DNA of 64,000 bases from Aotearoamyces nothofagi (Eukaryota; Ascomycota; Leotiomycetes; Leotiales; Tympanidaceae): positions 124,001 to 188,000 of the forward strand of contig JADDTR010000005.1 in assembly GCA_015345905.1 (NCBI GenBank), read 5' to 3'. The notes below the pieces were generated by a model, which was not told where the DNA came from, searched no databases, and saw only the letters and a program-made list of their open reading frames with translations. How positions within the stretch are numbered: the stretch's first letter is position 1; every line of letters starts with the position of its first letter. Below are positions 11,672-22,137 of the stretch, in pieces. The translations under genes were made by a program, and so were the position numbers.

Positions 11672-11920
11672 CATGTTGGGGCTTCCAGTTCCACTGATCT
11701 GGCGGAGCGGGAAGCGGCTGAGGCTATTGGAGAGGTTGCTGGAGATTCTGATGAAGAATATAGCTACAAGATACATCTGGTGGAGCGTAAAACGGCTAAG
11801 GCTCTTGAAGATGCTGCTGAAGAGTACAGCCGTAAGAGAGATCTGGCGGAGCGTGAGGCGGCTAAGGCTATTGGAGAGGTTGCTGGAGATTCTGATGGAG
11901 AGTATGGTGATGGTTCTTGA
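11672..11920 (+). pseudogene. Orphan repeat-coding frame, possible 3' exon remnant
   Basis: The frame is open for 83 codons from a TTTTTCTAG (a possible splice acceptor) to a TGA at 11918-11920 but contains no ATG. It encodes charged, helix-prone tandem units starting at 11696, 11774 and 11840: each begins Asp/His-Leu-Ala/Val-Glu-Arg and continues with an Ala-Lys-Ala-Ile-Gly-Glu type core. Units one and three are almost identical over about 62 bases and unit two has diverged and is shorter. It may be the last exon of a gene whose upstream part is lost, or an unrecognised expressed exon. I recognise no family. A competing frame with an ATG at 11673 gives Arg/Leu-rich repeats and is judged the shadow. 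Confidence 0.4.
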
Positions 11921-12264
11921 TGATGAGTAGGACGAAGAGTCTGAGGAAGGAGGATGACAGCATTTGGGTTGATTGGGGGGGTGAAGAGCATGTCAATACC
12001 TCACTGGAACAAGCAGTTGATATCGTCCTGTTAAAAAAAAAGGTCAATTACACTCATTTGAAACAATAAAAGACGTCCTGCTACTATTTACTGAATTCAG
12101 TATCAATCGAACTCTGCTCACGGCTGTGATGCTACAAATGAAGTTGGATTACCCATTTATTTGCCGCGAAGCGAGCGTGTAGCGCTTGATCTTTCGGCAT
12201 CAGCCTCTCAGCCCCACCAACCCCACCTAGCTTTCGAGATGACGCTCCAGTTGAAACTCCAGGC
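11921..12264. other. Spacer upstream of the Cdc25-like gene
   Basis: This is ordinary mixed-composition DNA with an A run at about 12032-12040. It should contain the promoter and leader of the downstream phosphatase gene; no specific motif can be assigned. Confidence 0.5.
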
Positions 12265-12844
12265 ATGGCAACGATAGGAAGTCTCAAACGCCTCTCGGCT
12301 TCCGAGCTATCGCAGCGCATTCTGGCAGAGTTTCCCTCCGAGGACCCTTCGGTGGTTATTATCGATGTGCGAGACGATGGTACATTCTGCGCCAAATCCC
12401 ATGGCGACGTAGCTAACACTTGTAGATCATGTGGGAGGGCATATTCGCGGGTCGACACACGTGCCGTCGTCGACCCTTGACCACAAGATCCCAGAGCTTG
12501 TCCGCAAGCACAAGGATAAAGATACCGTAGTCTTTCATTGCGCCTTGTCGCAGCAGCGAGGTCCGGCTGCGGCGATGCGATATATACGTGAACGCGAGCG
12601 ATTATTGGGGGCTACTCGGAAGACAGCTGTGGGCGAGGCTATGATGAAATCTGCCACCGCCAATGTCGGGGGAGCGAAGGAAGAGGATAAGGACTGGGAA
12701 GATGTAGAGCAAAGTCCGGCAAGGAAGGAACAGAAGGTTTATGTGCTAGACAGAGGCTTCGTGGGCTGGCAGGAAAAGTATGGAGAAGACGAGAGGCTGA
12801 CCGAGGCGTATTCTAAGGAACTCTGGCAGGACGATGACTACTGA
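12265..12844 (+). CDS. Rhodanese-fold Cdc25-like phosphatase (Ych1/Ibp1 type)
   Basis: Two exons, 12265-12379 and 12426-12844, give 177 residues; the 46-nt GT-AG intron restores the frame as Asp-Asp-His-Val-Gly-Gly-His. The protein is a single rhodanese/Cdc25 domain. The catalytic loop HCALSQQRG places the nucleophilic Cys at residue 77 and the phosphate-binding Arg at 83 (the CX5R pattern). Family members include budding yeast Ych1, the arsenate reductase Arr2 and fission yeast Ibp1, so the product is a small protein-tyrosine phosphatase or arsenate reductase; sequence alone does not separate these. An acidic, Lys-rich insert of about 35 residues separates the active site from the conserved C-terminal GFVGWQEKYGED helix, longer than in the yeast proteins as I remember them. 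The start is the first ATG in frame and fits the usual family N-terminus. Confidence 0.9.
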
Positions 12845-13597
12845 GGAGATTCCGGAAAGCACATAAGGCATGGTACGGATTGGCGTTCCTGGGTGGGCAT
12901 GTTTTCTTCAGAAGTATAGACGGATTTAGGAGACTAAACGGACCTGGGGTAATTCTTTTAACTGCCATGTGATTGGTCCCAACAAGTGGAAGGTAGCTCT
13001 CTACGTTCCAGGATATAATCTGCTCACTAATGCAGCTTTATGCACTACGGCATACACACCATTCGGCTGGGGTTATTCTCTGCTCTGTAGTAGATGTAAC
13101 CACCCTTGCCTGCTTCAGTACGAAATACGCGCCTTGTGGTCCTGCTGCCTTACTGTGGGATAATTAGTTACATTTCTCTGCTCGTTGATTGCTCGTGTCG
13201 GCAGCCTAATTTAGGATTCAGCTCTAACCAGCTCATGGCCGTTAAGGGCCTTGCAAGCCTCATGACGGCCTAGGAACGAATTGAGTATGAGGCGTACTTT
13301 GTTGGTCCCAATAGATTTTATAGCTGTTGAGGATATTTGGTGAGCTCGCACTAGATGAGAATAAAATATTCTTCTCTCCCAGCATTCCCCTCTCTTCCAT
13401 TAACACATCTTCTAACAGTACACGACAGTGAATAGGTCATATCTTCTGCCCAAATCTCATCAATTCATCGTATACTTCAAACACGACCGGACAAGACGCG
13501 GATTCCACGAGCCCCATCTCCAGCATACCTCGCAACGAGATCCAGTAACTTCACTTAATTTCGAAGTGAAGAGTATTCAAATACATCCGCAACAAAC
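12845..13597. other. Intergenic spacer, no gene seen
   Basis: It lies between two plus-strand genes and must hold the terminator of the first and promoter of the second. A 64-codon open frame at 12969-13163 has no family character. The stretch at 13370-13595 is A/C-rich and probably the 5' leader of the next gene. Confidence 0.5.
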
Positions 13598-14629
13598 ATG
13601 TCGTCCAATGGGACAGGTTTATCTGGAAACGATACACAACACGGTTCTGAGGACGAGAACATAGCGCTGCCTCTCGGGCTCGGAGCTGGCATAATGCTTC
13701 TACTTTTCATCGCGATCTATTTCTTTTCGAATCGCAGCGGTAGAAGGGTCGTAGTCTTTCGAAGCCCCTCACGAGAAGTAAGAACCTCACTAGAGGCAAG
13801 AACCTCACGAGAGGCAAGCACCTCACCACCAGAACACACCTTGCTGCCAGTGCGATATATTAACTATTCGCGACAACAAATCGACCATACAACAGTACCA
13901 GTCCCATCCTCAGCGCTTATCAGCAACCAGAGAGGCGTATCTGTAAGACGTGAAGTTGCTGCACTTATCAGCAACCGGAGAGGCGCATCTGCAAGACGTC
14001 CAGTTGCTGCACTTAATGACTCCCAAATTCAGCAATCTTTAGAAGAGATCGAGATGCAGATTCTCCTCAGCTCTCTAGAAGAATGGACAAGCCATTCGAC
14101 TAATGGGAATACTGGAGAACAGTTGTTACCGAGACCCGCAGCAATTCCAACTGCGCATATCGAAATGGCACAAACAATCCCAGATAATGAATCGTATCAA
14201 TTATATCCAAGGAATCACCATACTTGGATGTTGCTAATCGAAAGCGCGCAAGCCTCTAGACATAATTCCTCAGCCCCGTCGCCCATCAATCCTATAGCAC
14301 CAGCACATGTCGCTCCATCATCTCGCAGTGCGGAAGTATGGGATCCTCTATATCAGGGCGATCTCACCCTGGTAAGAACTTCATCCACAGGCACACAATC
14401 AGCCAGCTCTGATGTAACAACGAGACCAAGGGCACCGACTCCATTTCCTTTATCTGATTATGAAGATCAAATAACGAGACGGGAGAGTTCGAATTCACTT
14501 CCCAGATATGAAGAGTCCCTTGGAGATCCTGTGGTCAATCCAGCTGACTATCAGGATGGGGTTTTTGTCTTTCATGAGACCGACGACACGGAAATGCCTC
14601 CTCCCTACAGCTTCTTTCATAGGCAATAG
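13598..14629 (+). CDS. Single-pass membrane protein with C-terminal PY motifs
   Basis: One exon encodes 343 residues of unknown family. A short N-terminal segment with an N-glycosylation sequon (Asn-Gly-Thr) is followed by one hydrophobic span at about residues 23-44 and a stop-transfer stretch SNRSGRR, so the long remainder is predicted cytosolic. The tail is low in complexity and Ser/Thr/Arg-rich, with two small internal repeats: ARTSREASTS-like units and two copies of LISNxRGxSxRR. Near the end are LPRY at 301-304 and PPPY at 334-337, forms bound by WW domains of Nedd4/Rsp5 ubiquitin ligases. By analogy with known membrane PY-motif adaptors it could recruit such a ligase to a membrane; this is inference. 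No introns are needed, and the start gives a good N-out topology. Confidence 0.7.
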   Translation: MSSNGTGLSGNDTQHGSEDENIALPLGLGAGIMLLLFIAIYFFSNRSGRRVVVFRSPSREVRTSLEARTSREASTSPPEHTLLPVRYINYSRQQIDHTTVPVPSSALISNQRGVSVRREVAALISNRRGASARRPVAALNDSQIQQSLEEIEMQILLSSLEEWTSHSTNGNTGEQLLPRPAAIPTAHIEMAQTIPDNESYQLYPRNHHTWMLLIESAQASRHNSSAPSPINPIAPAHVAPSSRSAEVWDPLYQGDLTLVRTSSTGTQSASSDVTTRPRAPTPFPLSDYEDQITRRESSNSLPRYEESLGDPVVNPADYQDGVFVFHETDDTEMPPPYSFFHRQ

Positions 14630-15095
14630 GTAAACATTAAATGTTTTATGGAGTTGTTTTCAGAATTTGTACCTAGAATGGCTGGTTCATGGCGTTTGTG
14701 GATATAGAAGGTACTTTCAAATAGGAGTCAGTCTGATACGGAGCGACTTAGGTACGCCCCTGATTTTTGGCGATGTTCTCACTTCAAATGTCGATCTGTC
14801 GGTAAAGCATATACAGTACGCTTAGTCCTTTTTAGATGTTGCCGATGCCGAGGTTCTTAATCCCCGCAATTTGGCAACGACAGCATTAAATCGATTCCCG
14901 ATAGAGTTAACATAAATTGCCATACTTAATTACTTATGTTGCCACTTGTTTTGAATTCCCAATGTGTTCTATCTACGGAGTAATAGCTCATAATATGCGT
15001 GACTAAATCATCATTTAAGAATTCCGTTCTTACGCAGACATCGTGCCAAGTTTTGATTTTCCAAACTCCGCAATAAACTATCTGCGAGAATCAAG
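14630..15095. other. Intergenic spacer
   Basis: AT-rich spacer between two plus-strand genes. Nothing beyond an expected terminator and promoter is visible. Confidence 0.5.
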
Positions 15096-15950
15096 ATGGC
15101 TTCCCAACAGTACTCCCGAGAGTTCGTAACACCTCCACCCCAATTAATACACTCCGTAATATCATTTCCATCTCCAAGAATTCTCCTAGTTACCCTCAAT
15201 CGCCCCAAGTCTCTCAATTGCATCAATATCGCTGGACACCATGAGTTGGACGCCATATTCAAATGGCTAGATGCTGAGCCATCTCTACGTTGCGGCGTAA
15301 TTACAGGCAATGGCCGCGCCTTCTGTGCAGGTGCAGACCTGAAGGAATGGGATGGAGCAAACGACGATACCAAATCCCGCACTCACCCCTCGTCTGGTTT
15401 TGGGGGGCTATCAAGACGAGGCGGGAAGAAGCCAGTTATAGGGGCGATCAATGGGATCGCCTTTGGGGGTGGCTGTGAGATGGTGATAAACATGGATATG
15501 GTCATCGCGAGCGAGAAAGCGCTATTTGCGCTGCCTGAAGTGAAAAGGGGCGTCGTCGCGATTGCCGGCGCGTTGACCAGGCTCGTGCGGACGGTAGGTC
15601 GCCAGCGAGCGATGGAGATGGCATTGACGGGACGAACGCTCGACGTCTGGGAAGCGGAGAGGTGGGGTCTGGTGAATAAGATCGTCGGCAGCGCTGGAGA
15701 GGGAGCGAATAGCGAGGTCGTGAAGGAGGCAATCCGAGTCGCGGAGATGGTTGCTGATAACAGTCCCGATAGCGTTATTGTTAGTCGGGAAGGGGTTAAG
15801 ATGGGCTGGGAGGGAGTTGGTGCTGAGGAAGGAACGAGGCAGCTGGCTGAACGCTGGTATGAAAAGATCGACAAGGGGGAAAACATGAAGGAGGGTGTGA
15901 GAGCATTTGTTGAAAAGAGAAAGCCAATCTGGATACCGAGTAAATTGTAA
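15096..15950 (+). CDS. Peroxisomal enoyl-CoA hydratase/isomerase (crotonase family)
   Basis: A single exon encodes 284 residues covering a complete crotonase fold. The oxyanion-hole signature FCAGADLKEWDG lies at residues 76-87 and GGGCEM at 124-129. The two acidic residues that act as general acid/base in hydratases are both present, Glu128 and Glu148, with the classic spacing of 20. The protein therefore should add water across the double bond of a 2-enoyl-CoA, or act on a related substrate such as methylglutaconyl-CoA; substrate choice cannot be read. The last three residues are Ser-Lys-Leu, a canonical type 1 peroxisomal signal, placing it in the peroxisome and suggesting beta-oxidation or branched-chain CoA breakdown. 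There is no mitochondrial presequence. The ATG at 15096 follows a stop-rich leader and is the natural start. Confidence 0.93.
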   Translation: MASQQYSREFVTPPPQLIHSVISFPSPRILLVTLNRPKSLNCINIAGHHELDAIFKWLDAEPSLRCGVITGNGRAFCAGADLKEWDGANDDTKSRTHPSSGFGGLSRRGGKKPVIGAINGIAFGGGCEMVINMDMVIASEKALFALPEVKRGVVAIAGALTRLVRTVGRQRAMEMALTGRTLDVWEAERWGLVNKIVGSAGEGANSEVVKEAIRVAEMVADNSPDSVIVSREGVKMGWEGVGAEEGTRQLAERWYEKIDKGENMKEGVRAFVEKRKPIWIPSKL

Positions 15951-17768
15951 TAGATGAAAGCTTCATCACTCATCAGGGACACTGCCTGTGACTTCATCTC
16001 TTCTCCGCGCTCTCTCCATCTACATATGAATCACCAAGGTAAGGTGTAAATTCAAGTTGCTGTGCATCTCCGACAAGATTTGCTCTAGTTATTCCAACAT
16101 AATGTTTAAACTTCATCGTCCTTATGGTACTGTTATTATTCGGTGTCCTTTGTGAACTATGTCACATTGCAGAGAAAGAAGTGTAAAAGTTCCTGCTTTC
16201 TCTCAGGTAAGCAGCAATTATTTGTAGTTGGTTTTTGTTGTTACACAAGTCCTCCTGGTACAGCAAGTTTCAATGAATACGTTAACATTACATAGGTCTT
16301 CTGTTGGGGATTTTGTATTAGGTGACTGGCTCCTGTAGTTGTTTACGAGGTTGATTTGATTCAGCGGCGGTCTAGCCACCCGCAGAATAAATCTATTCCT
16401 AGAGGTGAAATCCGTCATCCAGCGAGGCTATCTCTGAACAGGCTCAGGACCTTCTGTTTTACTAAGCTTAACAGAGAGGTTTAGCCGTTTTAATTTTTGG
16501 CACCTTTTACAGTATCTTTTGTGATCATTGAGTCGCTCAAGAGTCAACGCACTTTAATTTTTAATATATTATTATACCTCCCTTCTTTCTTGACCTCTTT
16601 CCATTTTGGCAAGTATGTATTAAGCGGCTCCTGCTTGACTTTTGCTAGAGGGTGATCTTCAACCTATTGGTAGATGCTGGCCGAGGTTAATATTGATTCC
16701 TATAAAGGGATAATACTAATTTACTCGTCAGGTACTGATGGGTCAGGTACTAATGGCCTTGTTTAAGCTCTTCGTTTCGGGGCAGGAGTCCTGTCTAGGC
16801 TGCATAATGCCAACCATCTATACGTAGAAGGAGCGTTATAATGGTTAGGCGATGATGGTACTACACTTTAAAGGCAGCTTCCCTCGCGCCCAATTTTATT
16901 ATCAACATAATACATCTCAGGTACGGGGTTCATTCTTTACCACTAGCAAATATCCACAACAATGAATATAATGGCTTCGGTCCCTAGCAGCTCTCTCTAC
17001 CATCCAGATAAATACCCCCTAATTCTTGGTAGGCTGACAAGGTCAGTACTATGCTGCTTATACCTTATCCATCCAAACTAAGAATCTATTAGTTTACTCG
17101 AGAGAGATCCTATATATCTATATTGCAATGCCACTCGAGTTGGAGTCTGTCTACCGGCCGATATTCTAGCTCGCTATTCCTCAGTCTTTGCGACCTTCTT
17201 TCGCAGGGAGCCGCGCAGGTCAAAATTCGAATGGGTATTTATATTTCTGGGGCGGCCAGAGGCTGAAGTCTATAGGAATAAGGCTGGGTGGGCGCTTGTG
17301 TTGGTGATTTTCAAGTGGATGTTTACTGCACAGATCGGTCGCCAATGCCGCTGCAGATTCCAGGCCTTGGAGAGACTTGGGTTGCATATTGGGGCTCCGG
17401 AATTCCTGACGGCCCTGAGGGATAGATGGTTGGCACAAGGAAAAATTCCGGGTAGGACTCTACAAATATTTCAATACGACACTCGAGAAAAATATGGAAA
17501 GCAGGGAGGGTGGTAAAGGGATGGGAAATTGAGGTGAAGGAAAAGCAGTTGATTAAAGAGGAAGAGACATAAAAAAGATACAATCACTATAGCGCCCTTC
17601 ATTAGGCAATAATTACTTATTCCTCTAACCAAAGTCCATCTTTATGATTCGAGTTGATGGTTGAGCTATGTTCATTTAAGAAACACATGACGACAAGGCA
17701 GTGGGCTCGTTAGATTGTTTTCTTAGAGTTCTTCATAATGTACAAATTTATCTCGATACAATTCTATA
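15951..17768. other. AT-rich intergenic region without a gene
   Basis: About 1.8 kb with short, stop-rich frames on both strands. Low-level sequence decay is suggested by the AT content and lack of coding signal, but I recognise no mobile-element domain. The frames of 66 codons (16218-16418 minus) and 72-86 codons (17220-17583) have no family resemblance and lie in different phases. Confidence 0.5.
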
Positions 17769-18581
17769 TCACCATCCCTGTTTCTTCATTTCCTTGACGC
17801 GAGTGACAGCAGCCTTAAATCCAATCATGAACCTTTTCCGCCACCTCTCTCTGCGCAAACGCTTCCGCTTTAGCCCTCCTCTCTCATGGTATCTTTGCTT
17901 CGTGAAGTCCGCCCGTATCTTGTTTCGGGCACAGCTTTGCTCTAACAATCTGAAACCACGGCCTACATCAATGCCAGCACCTATCGATACCGTCCTACCC
18001 GTTGTAGGGGTGAGCCGCATGGGAGCCTTTGGTGCTACCGGCATTCGCAACTCATCTTCAAGCGTCTTCATCAATGCTTCTCCAGTCTTTGACCGTGGAT
18101 TGAGGGGTTGTTCCATCCTGCCTAAGTCAAATCCCTTCGATTGTCGATTCCGACGTGCATTGGCAAATCCAGCAAGTAAATCAGTGGCTGAGTTGCCCCC
18201 TTTGTTCAAGGTTGATTGACTCGCATAGGGTGATGACCCTCGATTACCTAGTTGGACATTCTGAGAGGCTATGTTTGTTCTTGACTTGGAACTTCCAAGG
18301 CCTCCAGTCGCCCACAAAGATTCTGCAATCTTTTCTGAGGTCTCTTCCTCTAATTTCTCGGCCGGCCCCACCGCCGATGTCGTGACAGATGTTCGTAAAG
18401 ATGACCCAGCCAATCGCGAAGCTGATGAGACAAAGCCTCTATGTGATTGCTTGCTCCTGATGCTAATAAATCTTGAATGTGCCCCCAATTGGCATCGTGA
18501 TGATGTGGATGGTGTGAGGAAGGTTGCTAGAGGAGAAGCTTGTGACCGCAGTAAAGTGTCTGCAGCCCTTCTGATTTCCAT
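17769..18581 (-). CDS. MRP21: Mitochondrial small ribosomal subunit protein bS21m (Mrp21)
   Basis: A single exon encodes 270 residues. The last 85 residues carry the S21 domain: a GRTVSIGAGIDVGRGFRLLE segment, then an ArgAsnLysIle helix and the very basic tail with HERGGLKRKRLRRERW, typical of mitochondrial S21 proteins that bind small-subunit rRNA. The N-terminus is basic and Ser/Arg-rich without early acidic residues, fitting a mitochondrial presequence, and the middle 100 residues are a poorly conserved linker common in fungal orthologues. The gene is divergent from the RBM25-like gene; their starts are 331 bp apart and probably share a bidirectional promoter. Bacterial S21 is far shorter; the long N-terminal extension is normal for this fungal family. 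Confidence 0.88.
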   Translation of the reverse strand: MEIRRAADTLLRSQASPLATFLTPSTSSRCQLGAHSRFISIRSKQSHRGFVSSASRLAGSSLRTSVTTSAVGPAEKLEEETSEKIAESLWATGGLGSSKSRTNIASQNVQLGNRGSSPYASQSTLNKGGNSATDLLAGFANARRNRQSKGFDLGRMEQPLNPRSKTGEALMKTLEDELRMPVAPKAPMRLTPTTGRTVSIGAGIDVGRGFRLLEQSCARNKIRADFTKQRYHERGGLKRKRLRRERWRKRFMIGFKAAVTRVKEMKKQGW

Positions 18582-18912
18582 GGTTCCTATATTGGCCTGT
18601 CATTAGCAATAATTGGTCCGATTGGTATGTCCACAAACCTACCAAATGAAGAGGAGGACTGTTCTAATAGTGTTGATCTTAGCCGGACGTCTTCCAGATG
18701 AACTTTGGGTTGGGAGCTCCGTAACACGCTAATATGGTGGTCCGTGCATTAGCATCGCGCGCATTGAATTTTGGCCGCGAGCTTAAGAAGTACAGACGGG
18801 CCAGAAAGATGCGCTGAGTGATAGATAAAATCAACACAAGCCACCAACACAATCCAAAGGTGGCCAATCTGTAGTATTTATTCCCTACGACATCGTACTG
18901 CATTTTCCCATT
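18582..18912. promoter_or_regulatory. Shared divergent promoter interval (bS21m / RBM25-like)
   Basis: This 331-bp interval separates two divergent starts and must supply both promoters. A minus-strand open frame of 74 codons (18679-18903) fills most of it; it starts 10 bp from the opposing ATG and has no family match, so I treat it as chance or as an upstream transcript at best. Confidence 0.5.
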
Positions 18913-21432
18913 ATGGCGTACAATCCTTATGGACGTAAGTTCAACTTTACCTCATTCTCTTCCTTTTGGCTGCCTTCTTCACCTACTGACTTTTGCTTCA
19001 GAAGCGCCTTATGGCCGTCCTCCAGGATTTGGGGGCTTTCCTGGTTCAAGTGGTCCGCCGGGTATGGGCGCTCCGCCAGGTATGGGTGAGTACTCCCTTC
19101 ACCTCTTAAGGCTGTCGACAAAGCTAACCAACAAATCTAGGAGCTCCGCCAGGCATGTCGGCGCCAGGTACGGCTCCTCCTCCAGGTGTTCAGCAAGCCA
19201 ACATTGCGCAGGGGAGTCGGCCAAGTGGGCTACCAGCAAGCTTTCAAGGGCCACCCAACATGCCAAACATCAACTTCTCTGCGCCTGTTATACGCCTTGG
19301 TACTGGACCTGCAAAGCCTTCTACTCCAGTCAGTGGTGGCTCAGGCAGGAGAGAGTCTCATAACGATGGTGTTTCTGCGGGGCCTGGAGGAAGGGCTGGT
19401 TTAGGCATGGAAAGGGGAGTAGATCAACAACGGCAGGCACTGAGAGATAGCATGATGGCTCTAGTTCCTCCTACGAAGGAAGAGATTGTAAGGACTATAT
19501 TCATCGGAGGTATCACAGAGGGCGCGGGAGGGGATGAGGGCATCGAACGCATACTTTCGACTGCAGGAAGGTTACGAAGATGGGATAGAGCTATTGATGC
19601 AGATGGGAAGAAGTGTACATTTGGATTTGCACAATATGAAGACGCGGAAAGCCTAGGCACTGCTGTGGAAGTGCTCAAAGATATTGAAATCCCCGTCAAA
19701 AAGCAGCCGCCTACCGATGGCATCGACACGGAGAAGGAGACAAAGGAGGAAGTCGAAAAGAAGAAGCTGCTGGTATTTGTTGATGACAATTCACTCAACT
19801 ACCTCGAGACATATCAATCGTCGCGAGGCGATGAAAATCCAGCTGCCGCACAAGGGCGTCTTGATGCTGCTCGGTCAGGTCTGAAAGCGGCTATATACGA
19901 ACTCTTCCACCCTCCACTCTACGTGAAGCCCGAATACACCGATGCCGATGTCAACATGGAGGATGCAGACGATTCCAGAGGCGACAATATCGAGGTAGTC
20001 AATATTCCCTTGGCTGTAGACGATGAACTGGCCGATATCCCAGCAGAAATGCGAGAAACAGTGGCGAAAGAAATTGCAGCATTCAGAGACCGTAGCATAA
20101 GGCGTGACATGGAACGTTTAAAACGGGAGGAAGAGATGGAAGCTGCGGAGCGTCAAAGAAATGGTGGTAGTCGTGTCTCAAGACTTGCTTCACCTACAGC
20201 ACAAATTCCCAACGGTCCATCTGCTGGTACAAACAACATTCCTCTTGGTCCAAGAGATCGTGGCGTAGCAAATGCGCCATCTGGTCCCAAAGGCCAACAG
20301 TTTCCACGTGATTACCAAAAAGGTGTCACTTTTGTCAATGGTAGCGGCACCAATGGTGCCTCATCTGGCAATGTATGGATCAATCGTGAGGATGAAGACA
20401 GCGATGCAAGTGATGAGGAGCTTGAGCGACGACGTACTGCAAGACGCGAATCCGAACTTGAGAAACAGTACCTTGATCAAGAACGACGATGGCTAAATCG
20501 TGAACGATCACGCACAGCTGCCGTAGAACGAGAAAAGGAGCGAGATGATGAAGACTTGGCAAATATTAATGTTGAGAAGGAGAAAATGGCACAACGTTTC
20601 CGGGACTGGGATGATGATTTAGAAGCTTCCCGCAAAATTGATGGATATTACGCAGATCGCAGCATGTGGATACGCAATCGTGCAGCTTACAGGGCCCGTG
20701 AGGCAGCAGCTGATGAGCAAGATCGTATAGAGGAAGAACGAGAACGATCACGCGAGATTGCCGAGAAGGAGCAGGCGAGAGGCATGGCAGATTCGTTCTT
20801 AGACCGACAAGCGGAAGAGCTCGAATCTCGACCACCACGATTCGGTGCTATAGCCCAACAGCCATTCAAACTTTCACTTGGCGCTGCAGCTCAGAAAGCC
20901 CAGAAAGCCACTACTGCCCGTCGTACCGTGGCTGAAGTCGAAGGTCTTCTCGAAGATGAAGAGGACACTGCCAATACTTCAAGACGGACGCTCATCCCTA
21001 TCAAGTTTGATCCTAGTTCTACATCTGCTGGTTTGTCCGACGAAGAGCGTGAGCAAGCTATCAAAGATTTGGCAGCTGAGATCCCTACGGATAAAGACGG
21101 ATTATGGAAGTGGGATGTTAAATGGGATTACGTTGACGACTCTATCATTACGGAGAAGCTGCGACCGTTTGTAGAACGCAAGATTGTCGAGTATCTTGGC
21201 GTGCAAGAACAGCTCCTAGTAGAGGTTGTGGAAGAACATATCAGGAAGCGAGGTGATCCTCAGGACTTAGTGGAGCAGCTAGAAGGGGTGAGTTCTTATA
21301 TCAAGTATATTATAAACATTTTACTGACATTGCTTACAGGCACTCGATGAAGAAGCTCAGGTACTGGTCAAGAAGCTTTGGCGAATGGTAATTTTCTTCT
21401 CGGAAAGCGAGAAAAGAGGACTCTCTGCATGA
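18913..21432 (+). CDS. RBM25-like splicing factor with RRM and PWI domain
   Basis: Four exons, 18913-18934, 19002-19085, 19141-21287 and 21340-21432, give 781 residues. Two tiny 5' exons encode a Pro/Gly-rich N-terminus of PPGMG-type units. The RRM spans about residues 150-225, with RNP2 IFIGGI (155-160) and RNP1 KCTFGFAQYE (from 193). A long Glu/Arg-rich coiled segment with ERERSREIAEK-like sequence follows, and the last 90 residues form a PWI domain ending VLVKKLWRMVIFFSESEKRG; the final intron lies inside it. This order matches metazoan RBM25 and yeast Snu71-type U1-associated proteins that affect 5' splice-site use. The product should act in the nucleus with U1 snRNP. The start was chosen because MAYNPYG and the three small introns keep one frame throughout. 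Confidence 0.92.
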
Positions 21433-22137
21433 TTCTTGAATCCTTCTCTGAGATGGCTTGGGGGTTTAGGAGGCAATCAAAACGTGCATAGTAGCTCTTG
21501 AGACTTCGTATGGATTCATATGCTGGCATATCTGGCGTTTAGCATCCTTGTATATAGGAGAATAATGGGCAATCCAGTTGTATAACAATTTTCTCCGTTG
21601 CTCTACTACTTCTTGATCCGTGCTCTCCACGGTTTATGCCCGTCTCTTGGATGTGCAGGAGAATCATATTTTTTAAAGATAGCTTACTACTAATTGCAGA
21701 CGGGGTGAGGCAAAAATGACTGGAGGATTAGTGGCGTAGACTGTTATCAATATAAGCATCGAACTCTATTATGCCTTTTATGGTTTACTTAGTTGGATGA
21801 TTATGTATATGCCCAGCGAGCTATCACCGATATACAGGTATTTACCAACGATGAGTGATGACAGGGACTGTCAGATATTGTGGGAAGGTAATTAAACCAA
21901 ATGCAATTCCTATGGAGGTAACTAATCGCATGAAGAATGGATGCGTTATCGAGGCTGAAGTTGTATGTGCAATGAATTGCGTAAAAATCAAGAGAGTCGT
22001 GACTCGTGGTATCGTAAAGAACTCCTCGGAACATCACATAATTCCAGCCCAAATACAAAGTATAAAGTGCAAGGTAAACAAAGAAGCGAACGTGACCTAA
22101 CTCCTTCTGTCCTTCAATCTGTTTCTGAAATGGCAAT
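21433..22137. other. Spacer between convergent genes
   Basis: Two 3' ends face each other, so only terminators are expected. The short frames here (21801-22348) overlap in different phases and show no family. Confidence 0.5.

Noticed and set aside
16218-16418. Minus-strand 66-codon frame as a mobile-element remnant
   Set aside because: No motif of any element family is visible and no terminal repeats are found.
18679-18903. Minus-strand 74-codon frame with a hydrophobic segment
   Set aside because: It lies in a divergent promoter, starts 10 bp from the opposite start codon and matches no family I know.
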